Part shown: positions 1 through 11,528 of the stretch, piece after piece
Layout of the letters: each line of letters starts with the position of its first letter
Position numbering within the stretch: the stretch's first letter is position 1
Assembly: GCF_003315035.1 (NCBI RefSeq)
Contig: NZ_QNRE01000011.1
Coordinates: 62,001-126,000 of the forward strand
DNA: 64,000 nt
Reading direction: 5' to 3'
Source: Nocardia puris
Lineage (GTDB): Bacteria > Actinomycetota > Actinomycetes > Mycobacteriales > Mycobacteriaceae
Translations under genes and position numbers: made by a program
The notes under the pieces: generated by a model
Databases searched by the model: none
The model's input: the letters and a program-made list of their open reading frames with translations, nothing else
Told to the model about the DNA's origin: nothing

Positions 1-1
1 G

Positions 2-1114
2 AACCGCGATCTGGCCGCCAGCACCCGCGCCCACGCCAGGACCATGCTGAGCGGGCTCACGGTCGACACGTTCGACTACGCGCTACCCGAGGAGGCGCAC
101 ACCTTCGCCCGCACCGTCGCCCGGCGCGGCTACGACCTGCGACTGCTGCTGCGCACCTACCACTTCGGCATGGACGCCGTGCTCGATTACATGACCGACG
201 CGCTCGACCAGCGCGAGGTCCCGCCCGAGATCGAGACCGCGGTGCTGCTGCGCCTGTTCGACCGCGCCACCAAGTGGGTGAACATGTCGGTCGAACTACT
301 CACCGACACCTATATGGAGGAGCGTGAACGGGTGCTGCGCGCGGCGCTGAACCGCCGCACCGAGACCGTGCACGCGCTGCTGGCGGGGGAGGAGCTCGAC
401 GCCGACCAGGCGTCGGTGCGCCTGGGTTACCGGCTCACCGGCCACCACCTGCCGTACGTGCTGTGGACCGACACCGACACCACCGACGGTGAACTCGCCG
501 CGCTCCTGGAACGGGCCGCGGGCCGCGTCGCCACCGAGCTGGGCTGTGCCCGCCCGCTCATCGTGCCGTCGGGCGCGACCGGGATGTGGGCCTGGGCGAG
601 CGTCGAGGACCCGGGCCGCGCGGCCGAACTCGCCGCGCCCGGCCGGCTCGTCCGCGAACTCGACGGACGGGTCGAGCCCCCGGTGCGGATCGCGTTCGGC
701 GTGCCCGCGCCGCGCCTGGACGGATTCCTGGCCGGGCACCGGGAGGCCGTCGCCGCCCGGCAGGTGGCCGAGCGGGGCGCGGGTGGTGCGCGCGTGGTCG
801 CGTACCGGGATGTGGAGATCGCCTATCTCGCGGGCGCCGACGAATCGGCCATGCGCGGACTCGTCCGCCGCGAACTGGGCCCGCTCGCCGGCGCCGACCC
901 CGCGGCGGTCCGGCTGCGCGAGACGCTGCGCGCCTACCTGGGCACCCACCGCAGCCCGGAGGCCACGGCGAAACTACTGGGGGTGCACAAGAACACCGTG
1001 CGCTACCGCGTGCAGCGGATCGAGGAGTTGCTCGGGCACCCGGTCGAGCGGCGGGGGTTGCCGCTCGAGGTCGCCTTGGCCTGTGTGGCGGCCTACGGCG
1101 TGGAGACCGGGTAG
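2..1114 (+). CDS. PucR-type helix-turn-helix regulator, 5' end cut off
   Basis: This is the C-terminal part of a PucR/CdaR-like transcriptional regulator. The frame is open to the left edge, so the ATG at 44 is probably internal and the gene begins outside the window. The last 60 or so residues contain the family's C-terminal helix-turn-helix, with THRSPEATAKLLGVHKNTVR leading into YRVQRIEELLG. This follows a long GGDEF-like middle region, as is usual in PucR C-terminal domain proteins. Such proteins typically respond to small metabolites. The target cannot be inferred because the upstream neighbours are not visible. The next gene is convergent and begins one base after the stop. Confidence 0.8.
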   Translation, partial: NRDLAASTRAHARTMLSGLTVDTFDYALPEEAHTFARTVARRGYDLRLLLRTYHFGMDAVLDYMTDALDQREVPPEIETAVLLRLFDRATKWVNMSVELLTDTYMEERERVLRAALNRRTETVHALLAGEELDADQASVRLGYRLTGHHLPYVLWTDTDTTDGELAALLERAAGRVATELGCARPLIVPSGATGMWAWASVEDPGRAAELAAPGRLVRELDGRVEPPVRIAFGVPAPRLDGFLAGHREAVAARQVAERGAGGARVVAYRDVEIAYLAGADESAMRGLVRRELGPLAGADPAAVRLRETLRAYLGTHRSPEATAKLLGVHKNTVRYRVQRIEELLGHPVERRGLPLEVALACVAAYGVETG

Positions 1115-1115
1115 C

Positions 1116-1367
1116 TCAGTCCACCGCGGCGCGCCGCAGCGGCGGCTCGGCGGCGGTCGCGTCCACCGGCGAGTCGGGCAGCTCGGCGAGCAGTGTGGTG
1201 GTGGCCGCGGCGATGGTGGCGACCGCTTTGTCGACCGCCGCTTTCGTGGTGACGCTCAGTCCGGAGACGCCACCGACCTTGCGCACGTACTGCAGTGCGG
1301 CAGCGTAGATTTCCTGCTCGGTAGCCGCAGGTTCCAAGCCGCGCAGGCGGGTGATGCTTCCACTCAT
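1116..1367 (-). CDS. DUF2277 family protein
   Basis: This 83-residue protein starts at the ATG at 1367. It carries the DUF2277 pattern as I remember it: an N-terminal ITRLRGLEP followed by ATEQEI and AALQYVRKV, then a helix ending TTTLLAEL. The family is small, cytoplasmic and of unknown function. The gene is convergent with the PucR-type regulator, separated by a single base, and lies divergently from the DUF1266 gene. No catalytic motif is visible. The family assignment rests on the YVRKV core and the length. Confidence 0.7.
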   Translation of the reverse strand: MSGSITRLRGLEPAATEQEIYAAALQYVRKVGGVSGLSVTTKAAVDKAVATIAAATTTLLAELPDSPVDATAAEPPLRRAAVD

Positions 1368-1499
1368 GGGTGCACATTAGCTGGCTGTCGGCCGATGCGG
1401 CAGTGCGGAAAGCGGGGTAACGCGAATTCACCGCCGGACACGCGGGCAGCTCGGCGATATCCGGGTACCCGGCCGGATCGATGGGGAACAATCGGTGGC

Positions 1500-2330
1500 A
1501 TGCCAGCCCGCGGTATACCCACATTGACGACCTTCCCCTACGAAGAGCTCGACAAGCGGGAGGAGGACCACTGGTCCGGCGCCGCGGTGTCCGACGACGA
1601 ACTGCGCGCGCTGGCGCTCGGCGGCTTCTACTCGACCCGCTGGGACGCCTTCCACGACGCGCTGCTGCTCGGTCCCGAGCGCGAACACCCGCTCGGCGAC
1701 CGCCGCGAGCTCGCCATCGACACCCTCACCGGCGCCTGGGGCATCACCGACGGCACCGAGGCGCAGGCCTCCATGGAACAGCTGCTCGACGGGATGCACG
1801 CCCCGCTCTACGCGCTGGTCCACCCGTTGGTGAAGGCGTCGCTCAACGCCACCGAGCGCGACCGCTTCGGCGAGCGCGCCGACCGGCACCGCGCCTTCCT
1901 GCGCCAGGTCGGTTCCTTCCGCGGTATGGAGAACCCCGAGGCGCTGGTCCGCGACTACGACATCTGGTCCCAGGCCATCAAGATCGGTTTCACCGACCAC
2001 CTCGCCCGCCCGCTGCCCGCCGACATCCACGCCTGGGATCTGGCCCGCGTGGTCGCGGTGGCCAGGATGGCGTTCACCGCCGGGTACCTCGACGCCGATG
2101 TGGCGTGGGGCTACCTCATGCGCGCGCTGCCGCTGGCCCAGCGCAAGTACCGCAACTGGCGCCAGTTCGGCGACGCCTACCTGGCCGGCTGGACCTACTG
2201 GCAGGCCTGCGAGGACCTGGCGGAACTGAAGAACGGCGGCGTCGACCGCCGGATGGAGCTGTTGCGCCTGTGGACGCGGCCCACCAGCCCGTGGCGGCGG
2301 ATCCCGCTGCACGGGAAAGAGGAGGGCTGA
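1500..2330 (+). CDS. DUF1266 domain-containing protein
   Basis: This 276-residue cytoplasmic protein starts at the ATG at 1500. The frame is open much further upstream, but only from here does the protein look real: codon bias settles and the first residues are MPARGIPTLTTF. The C-terminal half has the DUF1266 pattern, with AWDLARVVAVARMAFTAGYL, then an aromatic stretch with W..LMRALPLAQ..Y..W and GDAYLAGWTYW. DUF1266 proteins recur in actinobacteria, often near secretion or envelope genes, and have no established function. The next gene is convergent, 12 bases away. Confidence 0.75.
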   Translation: MPARGIPTLTTFPYEELDKREEDHWSGAAVSDDELRALALGGFYSTRWDAFHDALLLGPEREHPLGDRRELAIDTLTGAWGITDGTEAQASMEQLLDGMHAPLYALVHPLVKASLNATERDRFGERADRHRAFLRQVGSFRGMENPEALVRDYDIWSQAIKIGFTDHLARPLPADIHAWDLARVVAVARMAFTAGYLDADVAWGYLMRALPLAQRKYRNWRQFGDAYLAGWTYWQACEDLAELKNGGVDRRMELLRLWTRPTSPWRRIPLHGKEEG

Positions 2331-2342
2331 GGCCCGCGCCCG

Positions 2343-3290
2343 CTACCCGGAATCGGGCAGCGAGCGCAGGATGCCGCGACCGTAGCGCTGGAACTGGCCG
2401 TCGTCGACCATGCCGAGCGAATGCCGTTCGACCAGCAGTTCCCATTCCGAATACAGCTGGGCCACACCGGGATCGGGCGCTCCGGAGGCGCCGTCGGCGG
2501 AATCGCGGCGCACCGCGAAGTTGACCGCGCAGGCCACCCGCTCGGTGTCGGCGCGGTCGGCGCCGGTGAAGTGCAGGGTGCGGTTGCCGTCGTGCACCTC
2601 GATGACGGTCGCGCCGCCCGGGGTGTCGATCTCGCCGGGGACCGGCACCGAACCCTCGATCGACCTGGCCCACAGCACCGCGGGGACCGGCAGTTCGTGC
2701 GCGTAGCGGGCGCCGGAGCCGATCGAGACGAACAGCAGCCTGCCCGTGGTCGCGGCGAGCAGCCCGGGACCGTTGCCCGCGGGCGGGTGCGCGACGGTGA
2801 CCGCCGTCTCGAGCACGTACTCGTCGGGGGTGACGTAGCGCTGCAACGCCGCGATCGCGGACTTGGCCTCGCGCCGCGGCGCCATCCGGCGCACCGCGCG
2901 CTCCACGTCGGCGCGGCTCGGCCCGGACTTGGTCCAGGTGGGGGCGGGCGGATTCAGATCGGGCGCGGCCACATCGATGCGCTGCGCGGCCAGGACCTGT
3001 TCGTTGATCCGCTCGACGATCTCGCTGGCCGCGGGCACGTCGTGCTCGGCGATCAGCACCGGCAGCGGCGTGCGGTCCGCGGGCACGCCGGTCAGCACCG
3101 GGGTGGGATACCGCAGATAGATCTCGATGACGACGGCGTCGTCGGCGCGCCGGTTCAGCCGCACCTTCAGCAGGTCGGTGACCGGCACGTCCAGGACGCG
3201 CTCGCCGTCACCGCCGGGCCGCAGCACGATGAGCCTGCCGCGACCGTGACGCAGAATCGCCGTGGGTGTCCGTAGCTCGACTATGTCCAT
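2343..3290 (-). CDS. PH-like domain protein of unknown function
   Basis: I chose the ATG at 3290 (MDIVELRTPTAIL) because the 102 codons upstream in the same open frame look like non-coding high-GC sequence. The product is 315 residues. The middle contains a bacterial PH-like pattern (EYVLETAVTVAHPP, then LLAATTGRLLFVSIG). The last 40 residues, LYSEWELLVERHSLGMVDDG onward, resemble a SHOCT-type short C-terminal helix pair. No signal peptide or membrane segment is seen. In M. tuberculosis the ftsH neighbourhood here holds hpt and tilS, so this gene marks a local difference. The function is unknown. Confidence 0.6.
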   Translation of the reverse strand: MDIVELRTPTAILRHGRGRLIVLRPGGDGERVLDVPVTDLLKVRLNRRADDAVVIEIYLRYPTPVLTGVPADRTPLPVLIAEHDVPAASEIVERINEQVLAAQRIDVAAPDLNPPAPTWTKSGPSRADVERAVRRMAPRREAKSAIAALQRYVTPDEYVLETAVTVAHPPAGNGPGLLAATTGRLLFVSIGSGARYAHELPVPAVLWARSIEGSVPVPGEIDTPGGATVIEVHDGNRTLHFTGADRADTERVACAVNFAVRRDSADGASGAPDPGVAQLYSEWELLVERHSLGMVDDGQFQRYGRGILRSLPDSG

Positions 3291-3701
3291 ACCCCCTGCG
3301 CTCTTATCCGACTCGTCCGATGTGTGGCGCGCGGGTGGCCGCGCCGCGGTATCCGGGTGTGGTTGCCGTGGAGCCGCCTCCTCCGAACTCGTCGCCCACC
3401 GCGTGGGTGATGTGTCGTCGCTCACCATAGGTCGAACATGACATGATTGTGGCCACTCGACGAGAACCGTGTCGGGGATCTCGGGAACCTCCGCCGTTCC
3501 CCGTCCGTTCAACCGTCGAACCGCACCAACTGCCGCACTGCGCGATGTATCGAGTAGACCGTACGCGGTAACGTGGCATGTCCGCATCCGATCCACCCGG
3601 AACCCGGGTCGGTGCGGGCGGAATGTGACACGACGCGCCCGACGTTTCGCTAGGCAGAACCGGAGACACCCGGAAAGGACTGGCCGCCCGGCCTACGCTC
3701 T
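3291..3701. other. intergenic region between PH-like gene and ftsH
   Basis: This is about 410 bases between divergent genes. It must hold the promoters of both the PH-like gene and ftsH. I see no convincing consensus -35/-10 pair, tRNA, terminator or conserved small ORF in it. The stretch just before ftsH (around 3675-3681, GGAAAGGA) is purine-rich but lies rather far from the start codon. Confidence 0.4.
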
Positions 3702-6065
<2,364 letters not shown>

Positions 6066-6123
6066 GCGATCGCCGATTACGCTCGACGTCGGGGTGCCGG
6101 GTGATTGCCGGCGCCCGGGATTT

Positions 6124-6140
6124 GGAGGTGTCCTCGTTTG
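6124..6140 (+). promoter_or_regulatory. ribosome binding site deciding a TTG start of folE
   Basis: GGAGGTG at 6124-6130 lies seven bases before a TTG at 6138. No ATG or GTG follows at a usable distance, and the alternative TTG at 6105 has no Shine-Dalgarno sequence. This site therefore fixes the folE start. Confidence 0.75.
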
Positions 6141-6803
6141 TCGGCCAACAATCACGTCGTCGGCTCGGCGCTCACCGAGGTAGCGCGCGACGGGCAGCCC
6201 GCCCGTCCGGAGCTGGTCGCACTCGGGACCGGCCGGGCTTTCGACCAGGCACGCGCCGAGGCGGCCGTGCGGGAACTGCTCATCGCGGTCGGTGAGGACC
6301 CGGACCGTCCCGGTCTGATCGATACGCCCTCGCGGGTCGCGCGCGCGTATCGCGAGGTGTTCGCCGGACTGTACGTGGAGCCCGATCGGGTGCTCGACAC
6401 CACGTTCGACGAGGGACACCAGGAGCTGGTGCTCGTCCGCGACATCCCCATGTACTCGACCTGTGAGCATCACCTGGTGTCGTTCCACGGCGTCGCGCAC
6501 GTCGGCTACATCCCCGGCCCCAGCGGCCGGGTGACCGGCCTGTCCAAACTGGCCAGGCTGGTCGACCTGTACGCCAAGCGCCCGCAGGTGCAGGAGCGCC
6601 TGACCAGCCAGGTCGCCGACGCGGTGATGCGCAAGCTGGAGCCGCGCGGCGCGATCGTGGTGGTGGAGGCCGAGCACCTGTGCATGGCGATGCGCGGCAT
6701 CCGCAAGCCGGGCGCGTCGACCACCACGTCGGCGGTGCGCGGGCTGTTGCAGTCCAACGCCGCCTCGCGGGCCGAGGCGCTCGATCTGATCCTGCGCAAG
6801 TGA
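6138..6803 (+). CDS. folE: GTP cyclohydrolase I
   Basis: It converts GTP to 7,8-dihydroneopterin triphosphate, the first step of tetrahydrofolate synthesis. The start is the TTG at 6138, giving 221 residues (MSANNHVVGSALTEV). The zinc-binding residues are visible as C109 and H112 in STCEHHLVSFHG and C182 in EHLCMAMRG. The family motif GLSKLARLVDLYAKRPQVQE is also present. The gene lies 72 bases after ftsH and 11 bases before folP, so it is probably co-transcribed with the folate genes. Confidence 0.95.
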   Translation: MSANNHVVGSALTEVARDGQPARPELVALGTGRAFDQARAEAAVRELLIAVGEDPDRPGLIDTPSRVARAYREVFAGLYVEPDRVLDTTFDEGHQELVLVRDIPMYSTCEHHLVSFHGVAHVGYIPGPSGRVTGLSKLARLVDLYAKRPQVQERLTSQVADAVMRKLEPRGAIVVVEAEHLCMAMRGIRKPGASTTTSAVRGLLQSNAASRAEALDLILRK

Positions 6804-6814
6804 GGGAGGCCGCG

Positions 6815-7684
6815 GTGTCCGCTCGCCCCGTCGTCCGAGCGCGCGGTGGCCGCTCGTGCGTCGTGATGGGCGTGGTGAACGTCACCAGCGATTCGTTCTC
6901 CGACGGCGGGCGCTACCTGGACCCCGAGGTGGCCGTGGCGCACGGCGTGGAGCTGTACCGGGCGGGCGCCGACATCATCGACGTGGGCGGCGAGTCGACC
7001 AGGCCGGGCGCGGTGCGCGTGGACCCGAGGACCGAGGCCGCGCGGGTCATGCCGGTCATCCGCGGACTGGTGGAGGCGGGCGTCCCCGCCAGCGTCGACA
7101 CCATGCGCGCGAGCGTGGCCGAGGCCGCGCTGGACGCGGGTGCGTCGGTGATCAACGACGTGTCGGGCGGGCGCGCCGATCCGGCCATGGTGAAGGTGGT
7201 CGCGGCGGCGGATGCACCGTGGATCCTGATGCACTGGCGCGCGGGCGCCGACTACCGCCACACCGGCCCGGCCGACCATTACGACGACGTGGTCGCCGAG
7301 GTGCGCGCCGAACTGTCCGCGCAGGTGGATCTGGCCGTGGCGGCGGGCGTCGAGCCGGAGCGGCTGATCCTGGATCCCGGCCTCGGTTTCGCGAAGAACG
7401 CCGACCACAACTGGGCCCTGCTGGCCGCGCTGCCCGAATTCGTCGCGAGCGGCATACCGATCCTGATCGGCGCGTCGCGCAAGCGTTTCCTCGGCGCGCT
7501 GCTCGCCGACGAGGAAGGCCCCCGCCCGCTCGACGGCCGCGAGGTCGCCACGGCGACGGTCTCGGCGCTGGCCGCCACCCACGGCGCGTGGGGTGTGCGC
7601 GTGCACGATGTGCGCGCCTCCCTGGACGCCATCGCCGTCACCGACGCGTGGCGCCGCGCCGCCGCCACCCGGGTGGCCGGATGA
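6815..7684 (+). CDS. folP: dihydropteroate synthase
   Basis: It condenses 6-hydroxymethyl-dihydropterin diphosphate with p-aminobenzoate to give dihydropteroate, and is the sulfonamide target. The GTG at 6815 follows GAGGGAGG at 6803-6810. The product has 289 residues. The TIM-barrel signatures GVVNVTSDSFSDGG at the N-terminus and DVGGESTRPGA near residue 55 are both intact. A GASRKRFLG motif follows near residue 225. The stop codon overlaps the folB start (ATGA), so folP and folB are translationally coupled. Confidence 0.95.
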   Translation: MSARPVVRARGGRSCVVMGVVNVTSDSFSDGGRYLDPEVAVAHGVELYRAGADIIDVGGESTRPGAVRVDPRTEAARVMPVIRGLVEAGVPASVDTMRASVAEAALDAGASVINDVSGGRADPAMVKVVAAADAPWILMHWRAGADYRHTGPADHYDDVVAEVRAELSAQVDLAVAAGVEPERLILDPGLGFAKNADHNWALLAALPEFVASGIPILIGASRKRFLGALLADEEGPRPLDGREVATATVSALAATHGAWGVRVHDVRASLDAIAVTDAWRRAAATRVAG

Positions 7685-8055
7685 GTTCGGACCGGATCGA
7701 GCTGCGCGGCCTGCGCGCGTTCGGCCGTCACGGCGTGTTCGAGCACGAGCGCCGCGACGGCCAGGAGTTCGTCGTCGACCTCACCGTGTGGCTGGACTTC
7801 ACCGCGGCCGCCGCCTCCGACGACCTCGCCGACACCGTGGACTACGGCGCGCTGGCCGAACGCGCGGTGCGGATCGTGCAGGGACCGCCGCGCGATCTGA
7901 TCGAGACGGTGGTCTCCGAGATCGCCGACGACGTGATGACCGATCCCCGGATCCGCGCGGCGGAAGTGGTGCTGCACAAGCCCTCGGCCCCGATCCCGCA
8001 CACCTTCGCCGACGTCCGCGTGGTCACCACCCGCGCCAGGGAGGACGCGTCGTGA
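7681..8055 (+). CDS. folB: dihydroneopterin aldolase
   Basis: It converts 7,8-dihydroneopterin to 6-hydroxymethyl-7,8-dihydropterin and glycolaldehyde. The 124-residue length is normal. The motifs ELRGLRAFGRHGVFEHER and DTVDYGALAE are characteristic, and the C-terminal VVLHKPSAPIPHTFADVRV matches the conserved end of the family. It overlaps folP at ATGA and is followed by a nine-codon mini-ORF that reaches folK. Confidence 0.95.
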   Translation: MSSDRIELRGLRAFGRHGVFEHERRDGQEFVVDLTVWLDFTAAAASDDLADTVDYGALAERAVRIVQGPPRDLIETVVSEIADDVMTDPRIRAAEVVLHKPSAPIPHTFADVRVVTTRAREDAS

Positions 8056-8081
8056 ACGAATCCCGTTCGGGGACAGTATGA
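8052..8081 (+). other. nine-codon bridging mini-ORF between folB and folK
   Basis: A GTG at 8052 overlaps the folB stop (GTGA). Its short frame, encoding VNESRSGTV, ends in a TGA at 8079-8081 that overlaps the folK ATG (ATGA). The arrangement could let terminating ribosomes walk from folB to folK. Whether the peptide is made or matters is unknown, and chance is possible. Confidence 0.3.
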
Positions 8082-8650
8082 GTCGCGCCGTCCTGTCGAT
8101 CGGCTCGAATATGGGGGACCGGCTCGCGCAGCTGCGCTCGGTGGTGGCCGGGCTGGGTGAGCGCGTCGTCGCCGTGTCGCCGGTGTACTCGACCGCGCCG
8201 TGGGGCGGCGTCGATCAGGACGATTTCCTCAACGCCGTCGTCGTCGCCGAGGACCCGGCGCTGGACGGGTGGGGCTGGTTGCGCCTCGGTCAGGAGTTCG
8301 AACGCGCCGCGCATCGCGTGCGCGAAGTGCGGTGGGGGGCAAGGACATTGGACGTGGACGTCGTGACCTGCGCGGAGCGTGGCGCGCCGGTGGTGAGCGC
8401 CGACCCCGAGCTGACGCTGCCCCACCCCCAGGCGCACAACCGGGCCTTCGTGCTGATCCCGTGGCTGGATGTGGACCCCGGCGCACACCTTGCCGCCGAC
8501 GGCGCCGACCGCCCGATCCGCGACTGGCTGGCCGCGCTCGACCCTGCCGAGCGGGCCGGGGTGCACCGGACCGAGTTCGAGCTGCGCGAGGTGCCCGAAC
8601 GCGGCGATCGTGTCCGCGCGCGCCGGGGGCCGGCCGGGAGGCCCGCGTGA
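8078..8650 (+). CDS. folK: 2-amino-4-hydroxy-6-hydroxymethyldihydropteridine pyrophosphokinase
   Basis: It transfers pyrophosphate from ATP to 6-hydroxymethyl-7,8-dihydropterin, making the FolP substrate. The 190-residue protein starts SIGSNMGDRLAQL near its N-terminus. It has YSTAPWGGVDQDDFLNAV, RTLDVDV (metal-binding Asp residues) and LPHPQAHNRAFVLIPW, all family hallmarks. Its stop overlaps the GTG start of the DUF3180 gene. It completes the folE-folP-folB-folK set. Confidence 0.95.
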   Translation: MSRAVLSIGSNMGDRLAQLRSVVAGLGERVVAVSPVYSTAPWGGVDQDDFLNAVVVAEDPALDGWGWLRLGQEFERAAHRVREVRWGARTLDVDVVTCAERGAPVVSADPELTLPHPQAHNRAFVLIPWLDVDPGAHLAADGADRPIRDWLAALDPAERAGVHRTEFELREVPERGDRVRARRGPAGRPA

Positions 8651-9123
8651 AGCTGCAGCCGACCAGGATGCTCGACCTGCTGATCAACTTCCTGATCGCC
8701 GCGGTGGTCGCGTGGATCGCCACCCGCATCGCCTACGGCAATTTCCCGCCCATCTCGGTGTTCGCGGGCGCGTCCCTGTACCCGGTGGCGGCGATCGAGG
8801 TGGTGCTGGCGTTCGTCATCCGGTCGCGGGTGAACGACAGCCAGATCGGCGACGGCCGTCACCAGCTGCACCCCATCACCGCCGCCCGCGCGGTGGCGCT
8901 GGCCAAGGCGTCGTTGCAGGTGGGGTCGATCGCGGCGGGGATCTGGCTCGGCTTCCTGTTCTGGGTGTTCCCGCAGCGCGGCACCCTGCGGGCCGCCGCG
9001 GCCGACGCGCCCGGGGCGATCGTCGGATTCTTCGCGGCGCTGGCGCTGGTGGGCGCCGCGCTGTGGCTCGAGTATTGCTGCCGCGCGCCCGAGGATCCGC
9101 CGGACGATCCGGCTACTACTTAG
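8647..9123 (+). CDS. DUF3180 membrane protein
   Basis: The GTG at 8647 overlaps the folK stop codon (GTGA). The product has 158 residues and four predicted membrane segments, near residues 10-30, 35-57, 92-112 and 128-148. The family occurs directly after folK in mycobacteria and relatives, for example Rv3605c, and has no known function. The conserved GDGRHQLHPITAARAVALAK segment lies on the cytoplasmic side between segments two and three. The fixed position suggests co-expression with the folate genes but does not show a folate role. Confidence 0.8.
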   Translation: MKLQPTRMLDLLINFLIAAVVAWIATRIAYGNFPPISVFAGASLYPVAAIEVVLAFVIRSRVNDSQIGDGRHQLHPITAARAVALAKASLQVGSIAAGIWLGFLFWVFPQRGTLRAAAADAPGAIVGFFAALALVGAALWLEYCCRAPEDPPDDPATT

Positions 9124-9193
9124 CAAACATTCTGGGTGGAATCACCGTCTCCGCTTCTGTGCGCCCGGGCCCATCCCCGCTACCCTGGCGTCC

Positions 9194-10330
9194 ATGGTTT
9201 CACCCTCCCGTAGCAGCACTTCCCGTCGACGGCGGGATCACGCGGGAAAATTGTTCGTCGGCGCGCTGATGGCGCTCGGTCTGGTTGCCAGCATTTTCCT
9301 GGTGTTCAGCGACAACCTCCAGTACACCAGGATCGGCCTGGTAGCCGCGCTGTGGGCGGCCGCGATCGGCGCGCTCGCGGCCACGAAATACCGCAAGGAC
9401 GCCGCCGTCGACAACGCCAAGGTGCGTGATCTCCAGACGGTGTACGAACTCCAGCTCGAGCGGGAGATCACGGCTCGGCGCGAGTACGAGATGGGCGTCG
9501 AGGCGCGGGTGCGCGAGGAGGTGGGCGCCGACGCCGCGGAGATGGCCGCGCTGCGCGCCGAACTGACCGTCCTGCGCGAGAGTTTGCAGCGCCTGTTCGA
9601 CGGCGATCTGCCGATGGATCGCCCCGCGCTGCGCGCCGACGCCACGCGGGTGCAGGAACTGCCGCGCGCGCACGGGAGCCCGGCGAACGGTAGCTCGCCG
9701 AATGCCAACGGCCGTCCGGACATGATGACGCCCATCTTCTCGCCCGATCACCCGGCCCCGCCCGCCTTCGCGACCCCGTACGACGAGCCGGTCACCGCCG
9801 AGACCTCCGTCGTCACGGTGGACGACGAGTACGACACCGGGCCGATCTCGACCCCCGCCGGGTGGGCCGACGCCTTCACCGATCCCGGCGAGACCGCCGC
9901 GCATCCGTACGCCCCGGACGACCCGGACACCGACGTGTCCATCGGCCCGCCGCTCCCGCCCAGCGGCTGGTTCGGCCCCGAGCCCGACGCCGAGGACGCC
10001 GGGCGGAGCGCCTCGCTCGGTTCGCCCGATTCGGCCGAGCCGTTCGGCACGCCGGAAGCGGCCGCCGCGTTCGGCGCTGCCGACGCCGAGGGCCCGTTCG
10101 GCCCGCCGACCCCGGCCCGGCCCGAGGCACAGTCGGTCCCGCGCCGCCTGCCGCCGCCCGAGGAGCCGGCGCGCCCGTCGATTCCGGAAACGCCCGCCCC
10201 GGTGATCGGCACCTCGAGCACGCGCCGCCGCAGGCGGGTGGCGGATGAGGAGAACGGCGACACCGGGCGCCGCCTGTCGGTCGCCGAGATCATGGCGAAC
10301 CTGCAATCGGAGCGCGGCGGGGACGGATAG
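9194..10330 (+). CDS. DUF6779-like membrane protein with long disordered tail
   Basis: This 378-residue protein resembles Rv3604c by position and design. Two membrane segments lie at about residues 21-40 and 46-66. They are followed by a charged, probably coiled-coil stretch to about residue 135, then a Pro/Ala/Glu-rich low-complexity region. The C-terminal end is basic and conserved-looking (RRRRRVADEENG, then LSVAEIMANLQ). The start is the ATG at 9194, and no strong Shine-Dalgarno sequence is visible. The function is unknown. Its position suggests an envelope-associated role, but that is only an inference. Confidence 0.7.
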   Translation: MVSPSRSSTSRRRRDHAGKLFVGALMALGLVASIFLVFSDNLQYTRIGLVAALWAAAIGALAATKYRKDAAVDNAKVRDLQTVYELQLEREITARREYEMGVEARVREEVGADAAEMAALRAELTVLRESLQRLFDGDLPMDRPALRADATRVQELPRAHGSPANGSSPNANGRPDMMTPIFSPDHPAPPAFATPYDEPVTAETSVVTVDDEYDTGPISTPAGWADAFTDPGETAAHPYAPDDPDTDVSIGPPLPPSGWFGPEPDAEDAGRSASLGSPDSAEPFGTPEAAAAFGAADAEGPFGPPTPARPEAQSVPRRLPPPEEPARPSIPETPAPVIGTSSTRRRRRVADEENGDTGRRLSVAEIMANLQSERGGDG

Positions 10331-10580
10331 GCCGGCAGGACTCGTCGCACGATGCGCGCGGGTCGAGCAGGTTGACGAGCCGCAGCCGCACGTCCGGCCG
10401 ATATCCGGGCGCTCGCACCTCGCGGCTGTCCGCACCCACCGCCGCCCGCAGCCGCACGCGCCCACTGTTCGATATCTCACGTCGCGGCCCCATGGCATGG
10501 GGAAACGCCCGGCCGATATCCTCTCCTCGTAACGTCCGGTACCCGCAGCGCGGGACTGGAACGACATCGAGAGGACAACG

Positions 10581-11528
10581 TTGACCTCGAGAAGTGTGAC
10601 TTCCGACGACGCGGCTTCGGGTTTCGACCCCGCGCCCGCACGCCTGACGGTGGGAATCGTCTCGGCGGGACGCGTGGGTTCGGCACTCGGCGTCGCACTC
10701 GAACGCGCCGGACACGTGGTGTTCGGCGTCGCCGCCATTTCCGACGCCTCCAAGCACCGGGCGCGGACCAGGCTGCCCGAATCGCGGATCCTCCCCGTGG
10801 AGGAGATCGCGACGCGCAGCGAGCTGCTGCTGCTCGCCGTGCCCGACACCGAGCTGGCCGGGCTGGTGCGCGGCCTGGCCGGGGCGAAGGTGGTGCGTCC
10901 GGGCACCCTCGTGGCGCACACGTCCGGCGCGAACGGTGTGGGCGTGCTCGCGCCGCTGGCCGAGCAGGGCGCGCTGCCGCTGGCCATCCATCCGGCGATG
11001 ACGTTCACCGGTCACGACGAGGACGTGAGCAGGCTGGGCAACGCCTGCTTCGGCGTCACCGCCGCCGACGAGGTGGGTTACGCCATCGCGCAATCGCTGG
11101 TCATCGAGATGGGCGGCGAGCCGGTCCGGGTGTCCGAGGGCGATCGTGCGCTATATCACGCGGCGCTCGCGCACGGCAGCAACCATCTGGTGACCTTGAT
11201 CCTGGACGCGGTCGAGGCGCTGCGCGAAGCGCTCTCCGGTCCGGGCCTGCTCGGCCAGCAGACCGTCGACGACCAGCCGGGCGGACTGGCCGAGCGCCTG
11301 CTCGCCCCGCTCGCCTCGGCCGCCTTGGACAACGCGCTGCGCCGCGGGCAATCCGCGTTGACCGGCCCGGTCGCGCGCGGTGACGCCGACGCCGTCGCCG
11401 CGCACCTGGCCGCGCTGGAGGCGGTGGACCCGCGCATCGCGGCGGGCTACCGGGCCATGTCGCTGCGCTCGGCCGAGCGCGCCGACACCAACCCCGCCCT
11501 GATCGAGCTCCTGGAAGGACGCCGGTAG
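10581..11528 (+). CDS. Rossmann-fold DUF2520 domain protein
   Basis: The start is a TTG at 10581, preceded by GAGAGGA at 10569-10575. The product has 315 residues. An N-terminal NAD(P)-binding Rossmann motif, GIVSAGRVGSALGVALERAG, is followed by LLLLAVPDTELAGL. A helical C-terminal half (DUF2520) resembles that of 6-phosphogluconate- and ketopantoate-reductase-like enzymes. The gene precedes panC in mycobacteria too (Rv3603c). The context suggests a redox step related to pantothenate, but no substrate is established. Confidence 0.8.
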   Translation: MTSRSVTSDDAASGFDPAPARLTVGIVSAGRVGSALGVALERAGHVVFGVAAISDASKHRARTRLPESRILPVEEIATRSELLLLAVPDTELAGLVRGLAGAKVVRPGTLVAHTSGANGVGVLAPLAEQGALPLAIHPAMTFTGHDEDVSRLGNACFGVTAADEVGYAIAQSLVIEMGGEPVRVSEGDRALYHAALAHGSNHLVTLILDAVEALREALSGPGLLGQQTVDDQPGGLAERLLAPLASAALDNALRRGQSALTGPVARGDADAVAAHLAALEAVDPRIAAGYRAMSLRSAERADTNPALIELLEGRR